From NCBI GenBank assembly GCA_016776905.1, contig JADHSM010000017.1, forward strand, positions 1 through 64,000: 64,000 nt of DNA. Reading direction: 5' to 3'. The notes beneath the pieces are model-generated. The model was not told where the DNA came from and did no database searches. It worked only from the letters and a program-made list of their open reading frames with translations. Source of the stretch: Planctomycetota bacterium. Its GTDB lineage: Bacteria > Planctomycetota > UBA8108 > UBA1146. A program made the translations under genes and the position numbers. Of this stretch, positions 25,768 to 34,671 are shown piece by piece. Position 1 is the stretch's first letter, and every line of letters begins with the position of its first letter.

Positions 25768-27399
25768 ATGAATCGTGAAGATCCCGGAGGATTTTGGCTC
25801 CTTCTCGTTGCCCTGGCAGCCCTGATTCCTTCGATCTGGCTCGAAAGTAGCCTGACTGGAGGTGACGAACATCGTATCTCATTCAGGACGGCCCTGGAAA
25901 CCGCCGACAGCGAAGACTGGACGATACCCACATACAACGGAGAACCCCGCCTCCGTAAGCCTCCGCTCTACTACTGGGCTCTTGCCGCCACAACAGAGTG
26001 GTTCGGCGCAACTCCATTTTCCCTAAGAATATGGGGTGTCCTCTGTGGAGCTCTTCTGGCAGTACTCGTCGCGCGATGGGGTCAAAGAATCTGCGGAGCA
26101 GATCCGTTACTCACCTTTCTGATCATGCTGTCAACGATAGGTCTCGCAACCGAGTCCCGGCGCGCCATGCTCGACATTCCCATGACCTTATTCTTGCTGA
26201 TCTCAATGAAGCAAATTTATGAATGGAAACAAACAGGACAACTCGCACCGATCATCAAAGGGGCTGCGTTTTTAGCCATCGCCTCACTGATCAAACCCAC
26301 GGCCCCATATTTTGCAGCTACTGGTATAGCGACGCTTTTCATCTTTCAGCGCCAAGAAGATGATCCGCGTCCGGGATTCATGCGAATGATTCAAGGGGCT
26401 CTTCTAGGGGTCGTCGTATTTCTTGCGATTTTTCTTCCCTGGTGGCTTCATGCGCTGTCCGAGCATCGCGAGTTACTCTTGTCACGCTTGGACGAACAAG
26501 TTGAACGCCGTGAATTTTCCGGGATAAAAACAGAATCTATCCCTTCTCTTTTAGGCGGCCTCTTTGGATTGATCGCGCCCTGGTCCATCGCCGCATTAGC
26601 AGCTTTATTCCACTTCCTTAAAAAACCAGGGGAAGGCTTGCTGCGCCCAGAACGCTGGCTCGTCGTATGGATTATTCTGTCGGCGATTCCGTTCCTGTTC
26701 ATGAAAACCTTCGAGCGGTACCTGATACCCATCTTGCCTGCGATGGCCATTCTCGTTTCCAGTTATCTGGATTCGGTATCTATGAACAAACGACAAGGCC
26801 AGCTTCTCATCTCTGCGTTCTTGATTTCGCTTCCCGCAGTTGTGCTCGGGTTTGTTGTCGGATGGTTCTTCGCTCCCTGGATGGGAGTGATGACGGCACT
26901 GGTTCTTTTTTGGCTATGGAGAGTCGCTAGGCGGGCCGACGCGATCAACACGGCACTCACGATCACTATCGTCAACGCCATTCTTTTAGGACTCTTGCTG
27001 CCCGCACTAGGAATCGGCGCGAACCCTGACCTGCCAAGAGACGTCACTTCAAAGACAATTCTTCAAGTGGGTTCCCAACATTTACCCCTGTTGGATTTGA
27101 GATTACAAAGCCCCGTACCAGTGATCAGCATCGCCTCACTCGGCAACTCTATCCCGAGTGAAAAATGTTATCTGGTGATATCTCAGGCTGATCTACCCGA
27201 CGTCATGGCCACACTGAAAAACACTCAAAGAGACGGAAAGATCTACAGCACCTTTGGCGTTCTCCGTTCGAGAAAAACCTTCACGCGATTCGCTCGCCCA
27301 GGGTCGACCAGAGAGGATTGGATTCAAGCATTTGAAGCTCGATCACTCGAACAATTGAAGAGTCCTTGCGTGTTACTCGAGGTCGCTCCAAACGATTGA
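25768..27399 (+). CDS. Second GT-C glycosyltransferase, PMT/ArnT-like
   Basis: The ATG at 25768 (MNREDPGGFWLLL) is chosen with AAAGAGGA about 11 bases upstream; longer forms would overlap the divergent phosphatase start. The 543-residue product has about ten to twelve membrane helices. After the first helix come LTGGDEHRISFRTAL and NGEPRLRKPPLYYW (residues about 52-74), the acidic loop and the RKPPL motif typical of ArnT and related lipid-linked sugar transferases. A soluble C-terminal domain follows from about 440. The acceptor is unknown. Together with 14439 and 52151 the window holds three GT-C enzymes in different settings. Confidence 0.82.
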   Translation: MNREDPGGFWLLLVALAALIPSIWLESSLTGGDEHRISFRTALETADSEDWTIPTYNGEPRLRKPPLYYWALAATTEWFGATPFSLRIWGVLCGALLAVLVARWGQRICGADPLLTFLIMLSTIGLATESRRAMLDIPMTLFLLISMKQIYEWKQTGQLAPIIKGAAFLAIASLIKPTAPYFAATGIATLFIFQRQEDDPRPGFMRMIQGALLGVVVFLAIFLPWWLHALSEHRELLLSRLDEQVERREFSGIKTESIPSLLGGLFGLIAPWSIAALAALFHFLKKPGEGLLRPERWLVVWIILSAIPFLFMKTFERYLIPILPAMAILVSSYLDSVSMNKRQGQLLISAFLISLPAVVLGFVVGWFFAPWMGVMTALVLFWLWRVARRADAINTALTITIVNAILLGLLLPALGIGANPDLPRDVTSKTILQVGSQHLPLLDLRLQSPVPVISIASLGNSIPSEKCYLVISQADLPDVMATLKNTQRDGKIYSTFGVLRSRKTFTRFARPGSTREDWIQAFEARSLEQLKSPCVLLEVAPND

Positions 27400-27410
27400 G
27401 CGAAGCGGTA

Positions 27411-30400
27411 TCAGTGCTCTGAACCCTCGACGACTTCTCTCCTCAGGATCTTCTTTAAGACATATCCCTCAATTAGATGCGTATAACGATATAGCACAGG
27501 AACAACCAATAAGGTCATCGTTGTCGCAACCAATAGCCCGGCAACAAAGACGGTCGCAAATGGGCTCCAGCGGACATCGAAATTAGGTATGCCAATCGCC
27601 ATAGGCAGCAATCCAGCTATTGTGGAGATGGTGGTCATCAGAATCGGTCTCATTCTCTCATGTCCCGCAAGTCGAAGAGCCTCTTCAATAGACGCACCTT
27701 CTGATTTCCGTCTTTGAATAAAGTCGACAAGAATAATCGCATCGTTAACAACGATGCCCGTCAATCCGACCAGTGATATGAAAGCCAACACGGTGATCCA
27801 AGATCTCTCTGGTCGCACCATTCCTTCAGGCAGAACGTCTCCCAAGAAGGCAAGAATCATCATAACGATGACAACGCCTGTAAAAGAAAACGCAACGTTC
27901 GACAAGATCACTAACGGATGAAACAGAGATCTAAACTGTGTCGAAAGCACAAGATAAATAATGAAGAGCGAAATCCAAAAGGCCAAAAACAAGCTTTCAA
28001 ATGAACGCTGCGTCGATTCCGCTTCGCCTTCGAAACTGAATTTTGCTCCGGGGTTAGCACTGATGGTGCTCCCAAATTTATCCAGAAGAAGATTCTCAAC
28101 AGTACTCGAGTTCACGACGGCATCCGGGGACAAATTCGCTGTAACGTTGATCGAACGCTGATGTCTTCTGCGGCGCAAAATACCCGGTTCGTCCGTCTCT
28201 TCTATGCTTCCAATCTGGCTAAACCGGACGACTCCGCCATCCTGGGAACGCGTCACTGGAAACTGCATCGCTTCCGCAGGCTCTACTTCGCCACCTGATT
28301 TGGCAATACGAACCTTCACTGGAATTTCATCATCTGTTCGCAAGTAGTCTCCGACATAAACACCCTCATAGAGAGACGCTACAAACAATCGTACTTGCTG
28401 AGGGTCGACTCCCATCCGAGACAGGGCTGCATCATCTGGAATGAAATTCAAACCTCTAGATTTTTGGTCGAGATCACTGGCGAGGTCGACAACGCCTTCT
28501 AATTTTCCGCCAATCTTTGATTCCTCTTTGAGAAACTTGTAGGCCTCATTGGCGAGTTCGGTAATCCTCTCAGCATCGGTACCATGAATACGTACCGTTA
28601 CGGGCGCGCCCATTGGCGGGCCATCCTTCTGAGCAGTGACCTCAATACGCACGCCTCTCTCAGCCCATTTAGGACTCAGCTCTTCGCGTATCTTTTTGAT
28701 GGCGTCATTAGGATTGTCAAACGTCCGTTCTTCCCGAATCGGAAATTCTGCGAGAATCAGGCCAAACTGATGTCCAAACTGAGGTCGATATGTTGTGTCT
28801 AGTTTCATTCCAGACAGTCCCACAGCGGCTTCTACAAATCCGGTTTTTCTTAAATCAACAGAGAGCTCTCTGACCACTAAGTCGGTTTCTTTCAAACCTG
28901 TACCGGGCGCGGTATTCACTGCGATATTGAGGATTGAAGTATCCTCTGGGAAGAAAACCAGTTTCAGCAGTGGCCGCATCCCCAACCCGGGACCCACCAT
29001 GCTTTGGACCACGATGCCGATCGAACCCAAGAACAGCATGAACGCCAAAATGACGACCTTGCCTCCGTTTTTCAGGTTCCACATAAAGACGCGGTCGTAG
29101 AAACGGGACAAAGAGCCCGCTACACCTTCTCGGGCGAGATACGCATCGACGCCCGTCAGTTCAGAATTCGAGGGAACATCTTCAGGCCCAACAATGTGAT
29201 CGAGATCGCGAACATGGACGGGAAGTATGACCAAGCATTCAAAAATGCTCACACCAAGTGCAGTAGCGACGCTGATCGGCAATATCGAGAAGAAGTCTCC
29301 CACTGTTCCCGTCATGAGCAACATAGGCAGGAACGCTGCCACTGTTGTCAGAGTTGCGGAAACAATCGGAACGAATACTTCGCTTGCACCCTTGATCACC
29401 GCTTCTACGGGTTCTTTGCCCAACTCTCTCTGACGCCGAATGTTTTCGAGAACAATGATGGCATCGTCGACAATGATTCCGACAGTCAGCACGAAGCCGA
29501 TGAGGCTCACCTCATTGATACTTTGGCCCATGACTTTGAAAGCGACCAGGGTACCGAGAAATGCAAAGGCGATACCGCCCACCGTGAGGACTGCCGATCG
29601 ACACGTAAAGAACACAAACATTGAAAGCGACCCGAGCGCGACCAACTCTAGGGAAAGGCTTTTGCTCGATGCGATCACTACAACGGCGATGATTCCCAAC
29701 AAGAGAACCATGCCGGATACTGCTCGTGATCGCTTGCTGAGAAAGAAAAACAAAGCCGTGATCACAAGACACATCGCCAGCATCAAACTATCGTGCAGCA
29801 CTGACATGGAGTTGTTGATCTTGCGAGTCGAGTCAAGGATAGGATACATATCGAAGGGCAGGTCGCTGTTTTCTGCCCTGAATTGTTCCATCACCAGCAA
29901 CACTTGATCTCGAATAGAAGACGCGCTGCTATCCCGATCCTTAAGAACACGGCAGCCTATAGAATCTTCGCCGTCGAGGCTGTTGCCGACAGCCTCCCTA
30001 ATGGGAAGAACCCCTGTTTTCCCAGCGACAACGAGATCCGCCACCTGAACCGGTGAGCCATTCCCATCATTTCTAACGATGACCCCAAGAAGGTCTTCAG
30101 GGCTTCTCGGTCGGGTATCTATCCGGATCGACTTCTCTCCAAGGCCCGTCTCGATCTGACCGGCAGGAAGAAAACCGCCCTGGACATTGAGAGCACGGAG
30201 AACTTCTTGGAAGCTGACCCCGTATCTTTCCAAACGGTCTGGATCGATCGCGACTTGAAATTGGTCGAACTCTTCTCCTGCGAAATCGATTCGTTTAACA
30301 CCATCGATATTTTCTAATTCGTCACGCAATTCTTTGGCAAGAAGCGTCAATGCCCGTTTGTTTAAGTTGGAGTCCTTGCGATTGACAATCATCACCTGAA

Positions 30401-30833
30401 CCACGGGAACCCACATATCTACATCCAACTCCATAAAGAGTGGTTGTAGAAGCTTTCCGTTCACCTGGGGTAGGGTGTTCAGCGCAGACAAGACTCGGAG
30501 TCTAAACTCCCTATATTCACTCACGGTATCAGCGCCGTCATCGATCTTGACCAAGACTTCACTTCGGCCGGGCACAGAGGTACTCGCGACATATTCCGCG
30601 GTCTCTAGGCCCCTGATCACATTTTCTATAGGTTTTGTAACCAGTCTCTCAACTTCATCCGCTGACGCACCGGGATACCGGATAGCGACCTGAACTTGCC
30701 GAAAAGACATATTCGGAAATACCTCAACAGGCAAACTTGGAATCGCAACCAGCAATGCATAAGCGATCAGTCCAAAGAAAACGATGTTGAGAGGTACCGT
30801 TGACCGAATGGCCAGTTGAAAAAAGGATCGCAT
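27411..30833 (-). CDS. RND-family efflux transporter (HAE/AcrB-like inner-membrane pump)
   Basis: The 1140-residue length and duplicated layout fit an RND pump: a first helix (LNIVFFGLIAYALLVAIPSL), a large periplasmic loop starting VEVFPNMSFRQVQVAIRYPG, a helix bundle, a second loop and a second bundle. The helix-4 proton-relay motif is GIIVDDAIIVLENI with paired Asp, as in hydrophobe/amphiphile exporters; the matching helix 10 reads GIVVNDAIILVDFIQRR. A central region with FFFLSKRSRAVSGMVLLLG looks like extra hydrophobic sequence. The pump exports drugs, lipids or similar compounds using proton flux. The fusion protein gene is two bases upstream in the same direction. No outer-membrane channel gene is in the window, so a shared one is likely. 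Confidence 0.9.
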   Translation of the reverse strand: MRSFFQLAIRSTVPLNIVFFGLIAYALLVAIPSLPVEVFPNMSFRQVQVAIRYPGASADEVERLVTKPIENVIRGLETAEYVASTSVPGRSEVLVKIDDGADTVSEYREFRLRVLSALNTLPQVNGKLLQPLFMELDVDMWVPVVQVMIVNRKDSNLNKRALTLLAKELRDELENIDGVKRIDFAGEEFDQFQVAIDPDRLERYGVSFQEVLRALNVQGGFLPAGQIETGLGEKSIRIDTRPRSPEDLLGVIVRNDGNGSPVQVADLVVAGKTGVLPIREAVGNSLDGEDSIGCRVLKDRDSSASSIRDQVLLVMEQFRAENSDLPFDMYPILDSTRKINNSMSVLHDSLMLAMCLVITALFFFLSKRSRAVSGMVLLLGIIAVVVIASSKSLSLELVALGSLSMFVFFTCRSAVLTVGGIAFAFLGTLVAFKVMGQSINEVSLIGFVLTVGIIVDDAIIVLENIRRQRELGKEPVEAVIKGASEVFVPIVSATLTTVAAFLPMLLMTGTVGDFFSILPISVATALGVSIFECLVILPVHVRDLDHIVGPEDVPSNSELTGVDAYLAREGVAGSLSRFYDRVFMWNLKNGGKVVILAFMLFLGSIGIVVQSMVGPGLGMRPLLKLVFFPEDTSILNIAVNTAPGTGLKETDLVVRELSVDLRKTGFVEAAVGLSGMKLDTTYRPQFGHQFGLILAEFPIREERTFDNPNDAIKKIREELSPKWAERGVRIEVTAQKDGPPMGAPVTVRIHGTDAERITELANEAYKFLKEESKIGGKLEGVVDLASDLDQKSRGLNFIPDDAALSRMGVDPQQVRLFVASLYEGVYVGDYLRTDDEIPVKVRIAKSGGEVEPAEAMQFPVTRSQDGGVVRFSQIGSIEETDEPGILRRRRHQRSINVTANLSPDAVVNSSTVENLLLDKFGSTISANPGAKFSFEGEAESTQRSFESLFLAFWISLFIIYLVLSTQFRSLFHPLVILSNVAFSFTGVVIVMMILAFLGDVLPEGMVRPERSWITVLAFISLVGLTGIVVNDAIILVDFIQRRKSEGASIEEALRLAGHERMRPILMTTISTIAGLLPMAIGIPNFDVRWSPFATVFVAGLLVATTMTLLVVPVLYRYTHLIEGYVLKKILRREVVEGSEH

Positions 30834-30835
30834 CG

Positions 30836-31951
30836 TTATGAACCTGCCGGCGCGACCAGCTCAACTCCCACAGGAAGTTGCCCAGGGAGAACTATCCAGC
30901 TCGAACCATCCTTGCGGACGGGGATGACCGGATACACCTTCCCGGAGGTATCTTGCACGATCCACTGCTCCAAACGTTGTCGAAGAAAGTTCGTCGGTAT
31001 CCTCACTCCGCCCTTCGCATCTTTGACCTCCAAAGAGATCCGCAACTCTAGGCCACCCCCGGTCTCTTCGGGAAGTAAGGTGAATTCTTCAGCGGGAATC
31101 GAAATCGTCACACGTCTTCTATTGGTTTGAAGATCTGGAACAGAGTCCACCAATAAAGACTTCAGCTTTACTCGCTGTCCATCAAGAACTCGGGTGACCT
31201 TCATAGAACCGTTCGATAGGGCTTGAATCTCATCCTCTGACATCGGAACGATGGCTTTGAAAAATGACCGGTCTACTAGGGTCATTATCTGACTACCCAT
31301 CGTCAATCCGGATCCTGGAACTACGTCTACTCGCTCCACATACCAACCGGCAGGAACCAGCAACGAGGATTGTTTAATCTTCTCATCCAAAACCATTATT
31401 TCGGATTCGACAAGCCGCGCCGAAATGCGGGCATCCTCTACAGCTAACTTCAACTCCGCTGCAGCGACTCTTAATTCTTGTTCTTTCTGCACCCATTGAT
31501 CAAGAAGACTAATCGAAGCATCACCCTTCTCTTCGAGAACTCGAATTCTCTCCAATTCAATGTTTGCCAACTCGGCCGCAGAGTCCGCACGTTCTTTTGA
31601 CAACAGTGCTCGTTCTATTCCGCTCTGCGCCAACTCCAATCGAAGTTCAAGAGTTTTTCTCTGAGCTCTTTCAATCGAAGCATCGACCACTACTGCCGGA
31701 ATCCATTCACCTTCGACTCCAGGAATGCGATCACCTTGAGAAAAGTGAACTGACTCGACCTTGAAAAATCCCATCGCTCCAGAAACTAAATTAAGGGCTT
31801 GCCCGGGAAACGAAAACGCCGTGAACGATCTTTCAGAAACTGTCGGATGTTCAAAGGGCTTCCAGGTCTCGGCGTCCCAACTCTCAGAATCAAATGCGTG
31901 GGCCCCAAGCGGGAATTGAATGGCTAGAAATAGAATAAATGGAAGATTCAT
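30836..31951 (-). CDS. RND membrane fusion protein (HlyD/AcrA-like)
   Basis: The 371-residue product is exported (signal ending GAHA-FDS). The ATG at 31951 is preferred to the GTG at 31957 because GGAG lies about six bases upstream. Fusion-protein architecture is visible: a first lipoyl half with VSGAMGFFKVESVHFSQGD, a helical hairpin at about 95-185 (ERAQRKTLELRLELAQSG, then ERIRVLEEKGDASISLLDQW), the second lipoyl half SLLVPAGWYVERVDVVPGSG and a beta-barrel. Such proteins bridge the RND pump to an outer-membrane channel. The pump gene starts two bases after this stop. Lipoyl half 1 lacks the usual Gly-x-Val core and is somewhat divergent. Confidence 0.85.
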   Translation of the reverse strand: MNLPFILFLAIQFPLGAHAFDSESWDAETWKPFEHPTVSERSFTAFSFPGQALNLVSGAMGFFKVESVHFSQGDRIPGVEGEWIPAVVVDASIERAQRKTLELRLELAQSGIERALLSKERADSAAELANIELERIRVLEEKGDASISLLDQWVQKEQELRVAAAELKLAVEDARISARLVESEIMVLDEKIKQSSLLVPAGWYVERVDVVPGSGLTMGSQIMTLVDRSFFKAIVPMSEDEIQALSNGSMKVTRVLDGQRVKLKSLLVDSVPDLQTNRRRVTISIPAEEFTLLPEETGGGLELRISLEVKDAKGGVRIPTNFLRQRLEQWIVQDTSGKVYPVIPVRKDGSSWIVLPGQLPVGVELVAPAGS

Positions 31952-32020
31952 CAGCACTCCAAGGGAACTATCAGTTAATGGTTCTATGCTACACTATGAC
32001 CCTGATAAATGTGATCGTTT

Positions 32021-32033
32021 GAAGAGCCTCTTC
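32021..32033. promoter_or_regulatory. Possible operator palindrome between divergent genes
   Basis: GAAGA-GCC-TCTTC is a perfect 5-bp inverted repeat, with further partial symmetry outside (GTTT on the left, AAAC on the right, offset by three bases). It lies in the 151-bp divergent gap between the fusion-protein gene and hyuB, where a regulator could control one or both. No regulator gene is adjacent. Confidence 0.35.
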
Positions 32034-32102
32034 TGTAAACTATGAACGATTTTAAAGAGGAGGTCGTGCTGACTTCTCCTAAATCAAGAGCGGATCGTTG
32101 CC

Positions 32103-33671
32103 ATGCCAAACTTTGACCCTGTTCGGCTACGAATCATTGGCAGCCTCCTCGACTCTGTCGCCGAAGATATGGGGGTCGCTCTTGAGAGATCCGGGATTTC
32201 GCCCAATATCAAAGAGAGGCTCGATCATTCCTGCGCCATATTTGATGGAAGAGGGGAGCTGGTCGCTCAAGCCGCACACATTCCCGTGCACCTCGGGGCA
32301 ATGCCTATGGCGGTCAAATGCGCACTCCAGCACCAACCCCTCAATGAGGGCGATGTTGTCTTGGTGAACGATCCTGCAATGGGGGGGACCCACCTCCCCG
32401 ACATCACCGCCATTCAGGCCTTTCGCAAAAACCCCAACGATCAACAGCCTTTCGCATTTGTCGCCAATCGTGCTCACCACGCCGACGTCGGCGGAAAAAT
32501 ACCGGGCTCCATGGGCCTGACGACACGGCTCTCCGATGAAGGAGTCGTGATTCCTCCAACAACATGGATCCGAGGGGGGATCGTCGACGCAAAAACTGAA
32601 GAAGAACTCATCCGACACATGCGATTCAAGGAGGAGAGAAGAGGCGATCTGTGGGCTCAACGCGCGGCCCTCAATGTAGGAATCGATGGATTGCAAAGAA
32701 TCTTAGACCGCACAGGAGAGAAAGAATTACTTTCAGGATTTTCTGCGTTGCAGGATGCTTCTGAAAAACATGTCCAACACCTGCTGAGTAATATCCCGGA
32801 CGGAAAATATGAAGCTCTGGAGCAACTTGACGATGATGGTTTCTCCGACGCCCCCATCATGATTCGGCTCACACTGACGATCGACGGAGCCTCCGCTTGT
32901 TTTGATTTCACAGGCACATCGGAAGCCTGCACGGGCCCTATGAATTGCAGCACTCCCGTCACGCATTCCGCGATTCAATATGTCCTTCGCTGTTTATCCA
33001 GAGACGAGATCCCTGCGAGCGGAGGAGTGTTACGGCCGATCCGTATTGTTATACCCAAAGGCTCTCTTCTTGATCCGCCCGAAGAGAGTCCCGTCGCGGG
33101 GGGGAATGTAGAAACCTCTCAGCGACTTGTCGATGTCGTCCTGTCCGCACTTCAACCCGCATTACCTCTTCAGATCCCCGCTCAATCACAGGGCACCATG
33201 AACAACCTCGTCTTCTCCTGTGCACAGGGAACGCACTACGAGACGATCGGTGGCGGCTGTGGTGCAGGCCCTTCTCGAGCGGGAGCCAGTGGGCTTCAGG
33301 TACACATGACAAACACACGCAACACTCCTATCGAAAGACTAGAGCACGCCCTGCCTCTGAAAGTCACACACTACGGCCTTAGAAAAGACTCTGGAGGAGC
33401 AGGAGCCAACAAGGGCGGCGACGGCATCATTCGTGAAGTTGAATTTCTGAAGCCCATGGAAGTCTCTCTATTGACTGAAAGAAGGCGAATATCTCCACTC
33501 GGAACAAATGGTGGAAGCCCAGGGCTATCGGGAGTGAATCTAAAAATCTCAGGTGAAAAGCAAGAAACCCTTCCCAGTAAATGGCAAGGCCCCTTCCTCG
33601 AAGGAGAAAAACTACGAATTGAAACTCCAGGGGGCGGAGGCTGGGGTGAAAGAAATAATTTAAACTCCTAG
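32103..33671 (+). CDS. hyuB: Hydantoinase B/oxoprolinase-type subunit
   Basis: A 522-residue cytoplasmic protein with the HyuB signature: DPVRLRIIGSLLDSVAEDMG at the start, DHSCAIFDGRGELVAQAAHIPVHLG near residue 40-65, NDPAMGGTHLPDI near 90, and the metal-binding NRAHHADVGG near 120. The C-terminal part has GGGCGAGPSRAGASG and KDSGGAGANKGGDG. HyuB works with HyuA in ATP-dependent opening of five-membered rings (5-oxoproline, N-methylhydantoin) or in related carboxylases. HyuA is not next door but about 20 kb away at 53482-55458 on the other strand. The ribosome site before the ATG is weak. The ABC operon follows after 67 bp. Confidence 0.9.
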   Translation: MPNFDPVRLRIIGSLLDSVAEDMGVALERSGISPNIKERLDHSCAIFDGRGELVAQAAHIPVHLGAMPMAVKCALQHQPLNEGDVVLVNDPAMGGTHLPDITAIQAFRKNPNDQQPFAFVANRAHHADVGGKIPGSMGLTTRLSDEGVVIPPTTWIRGGIVDAKTEEELIRHMRFKEERRGDLWAQRAALNVGIDGLQRILDRTGEKELLSGFSALQDASEKHVQHLLSNIPDGKYEALEQLDDDGFSDAPIMIRLTLTIDGASACFDFTGTSEACTGPMNCSTPVTHSAIQYVLRCLSRDEIPASGGVLRPIRIVIPKGSLLDPPEESPVAGGNVETSQRLVDVVLSALQPALPLQIPAQSQGTMNNLVFSCAQGTHYETIGGGCGAGPSRAGASGLQVHMTNTRNTPIERLEHALPLKVTHYGLRKDSGGAGANKGGDGIIREVEFLKPMEVSLLTERRRISPLGTNGGSPGLSGVNLKISGEKQETLPSKWQGPFLEGEKLRIETPGGGGWGERNNLNS

Positions 33672-33738
33672 GGATAACTTTTTGCATTTACACTGAAAAT
33701 GACACAACCGTCATACTTCAACCTCTGGAGAAAAACAG

Positions 33739-34671
33739 ATGGCTACCGCGATAGAACTCAAAAATGTCGTTAAGCGATTCGGTGAATTTAATGCCGTCGA
33801 TGACGTCTCCTTCTCTGTGGAGGAAGGCACTATCTGTGGATTCCTCGGTCCCAATGGCGCCGGAAAAACCACATCCATCCGCATGATTCTCGATATCCTT
33901 CGGCCCACATCTGGGAGCATTTCGATACTCGGAGAAAAAAATGCTTCTCTGGTCAGAGACCGCATTGGTTACCTTCCCGAAGAAAAAGGCCTCTACAAAA
34001 AAATGACGGCGGCGGGAATCATCGCTTACTTCGCGACGCTGAAGGGTATGCCTAAGAAGGAAGCTCGAAGCATCGCCAGAGAGTTACTACAAAAGTACGG
34101 CCTGGGATCCTTCATGGATCATAAATGTGAAGCACTTTCAAAAGGCATGGGGCAAAAGGTGCAGGTGCTGGCTTCGATAGCACACAGCCCCGATCTCGTG
34201 ATTCTAGATGAGCCCTTCAGTGGCTTAGATCCTGTTAATCAAGAGGTGATGGAAGAAGTGATTCGAGACTTGAAGAGCCAAGGAAAAACAGTGCTTTTCT
34301 CGACTCATGTCATGTCACATGCAGAAAGAATCTGCGAAGACATCGTCGTCATTGCCGCTGGAAAACTCGCCTTTAATGGCACCGTGCAGCAAGCAAAAGC
34401 GATTCTGCCAAGACGTGTTCGAGTGGGGGGCGAATCCATAGAAAAGGTGATCCCGTCTCTCGACGGCATCGTTTCCTGTACGCCCGTGCAAGACGGCCGC
34501 GAAGGCGTCCTCGAGCTCATCGTCGAAGAGACGACCGATTCCCGCAACTTGCTCAAGTCTTTTTTCGACGCTGGGGTCGCCCTCGACATCTTCGAAGTCG
34601 TCAAACCCGACCTTCATGAAATCTTTGTCCACCTCGTTGGAGAAGATGCCAGAGAGGCAGCCCACCGATGA
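33739..34671 (+). CDS. ABC exporter ATP-binding protein, NatA-like
   Basis: A 310-residue ATPase: Walker A GPNGAGKT at 37-44, signature LSKGM at 133-137 followed by GQK (the variant common in NatA-type proteins), Walker B LVILDEP at 153-159 and switch His190. A C-terminal extension of about 85 residues (from about 225) carries the usual DUF4162-like domain seen with ABC-2 permeases. The permease gene overlaps this stop by ATGA at 34668. The pair should form an exporter; NatAB relatives extrude Na+ or peptides, but the substrate here cannot be read from sequence. Confidence 0.9.
   Translation: MATAIELKNVVKRFGEFNAVDDVSFSVEEGTICGFLGPNGAGKTTSIRMILDILRPTSGSISILGEKNASLVRDRIGYLPEEKGLYKKMTAAGIIAYFATLKGMPKKEARSIARELLQKYGLGSFMDHKCEALSKGMGQKVQVLASIAHSPDLVILDEPFSGLDPVNQEVMEEVIRDLKSQGKTVLFSTHVMSHAERICEDIVVIAAGKLAFNGTVQQAKAILPRRVRVGGESIEKVIPSLDGIVSCTPVQDGREGVLELIVEETTDSRNLLKSFFDAGVALDIFEVVKPDLHEIFVHLVGEDAREAAHR

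Noticed and set aside
29004-29624. Plus-strand frame opposite the RND pump
   Set aside because: His/Asp/Arg-rich antisense composition; the pump gene is unambiguous.
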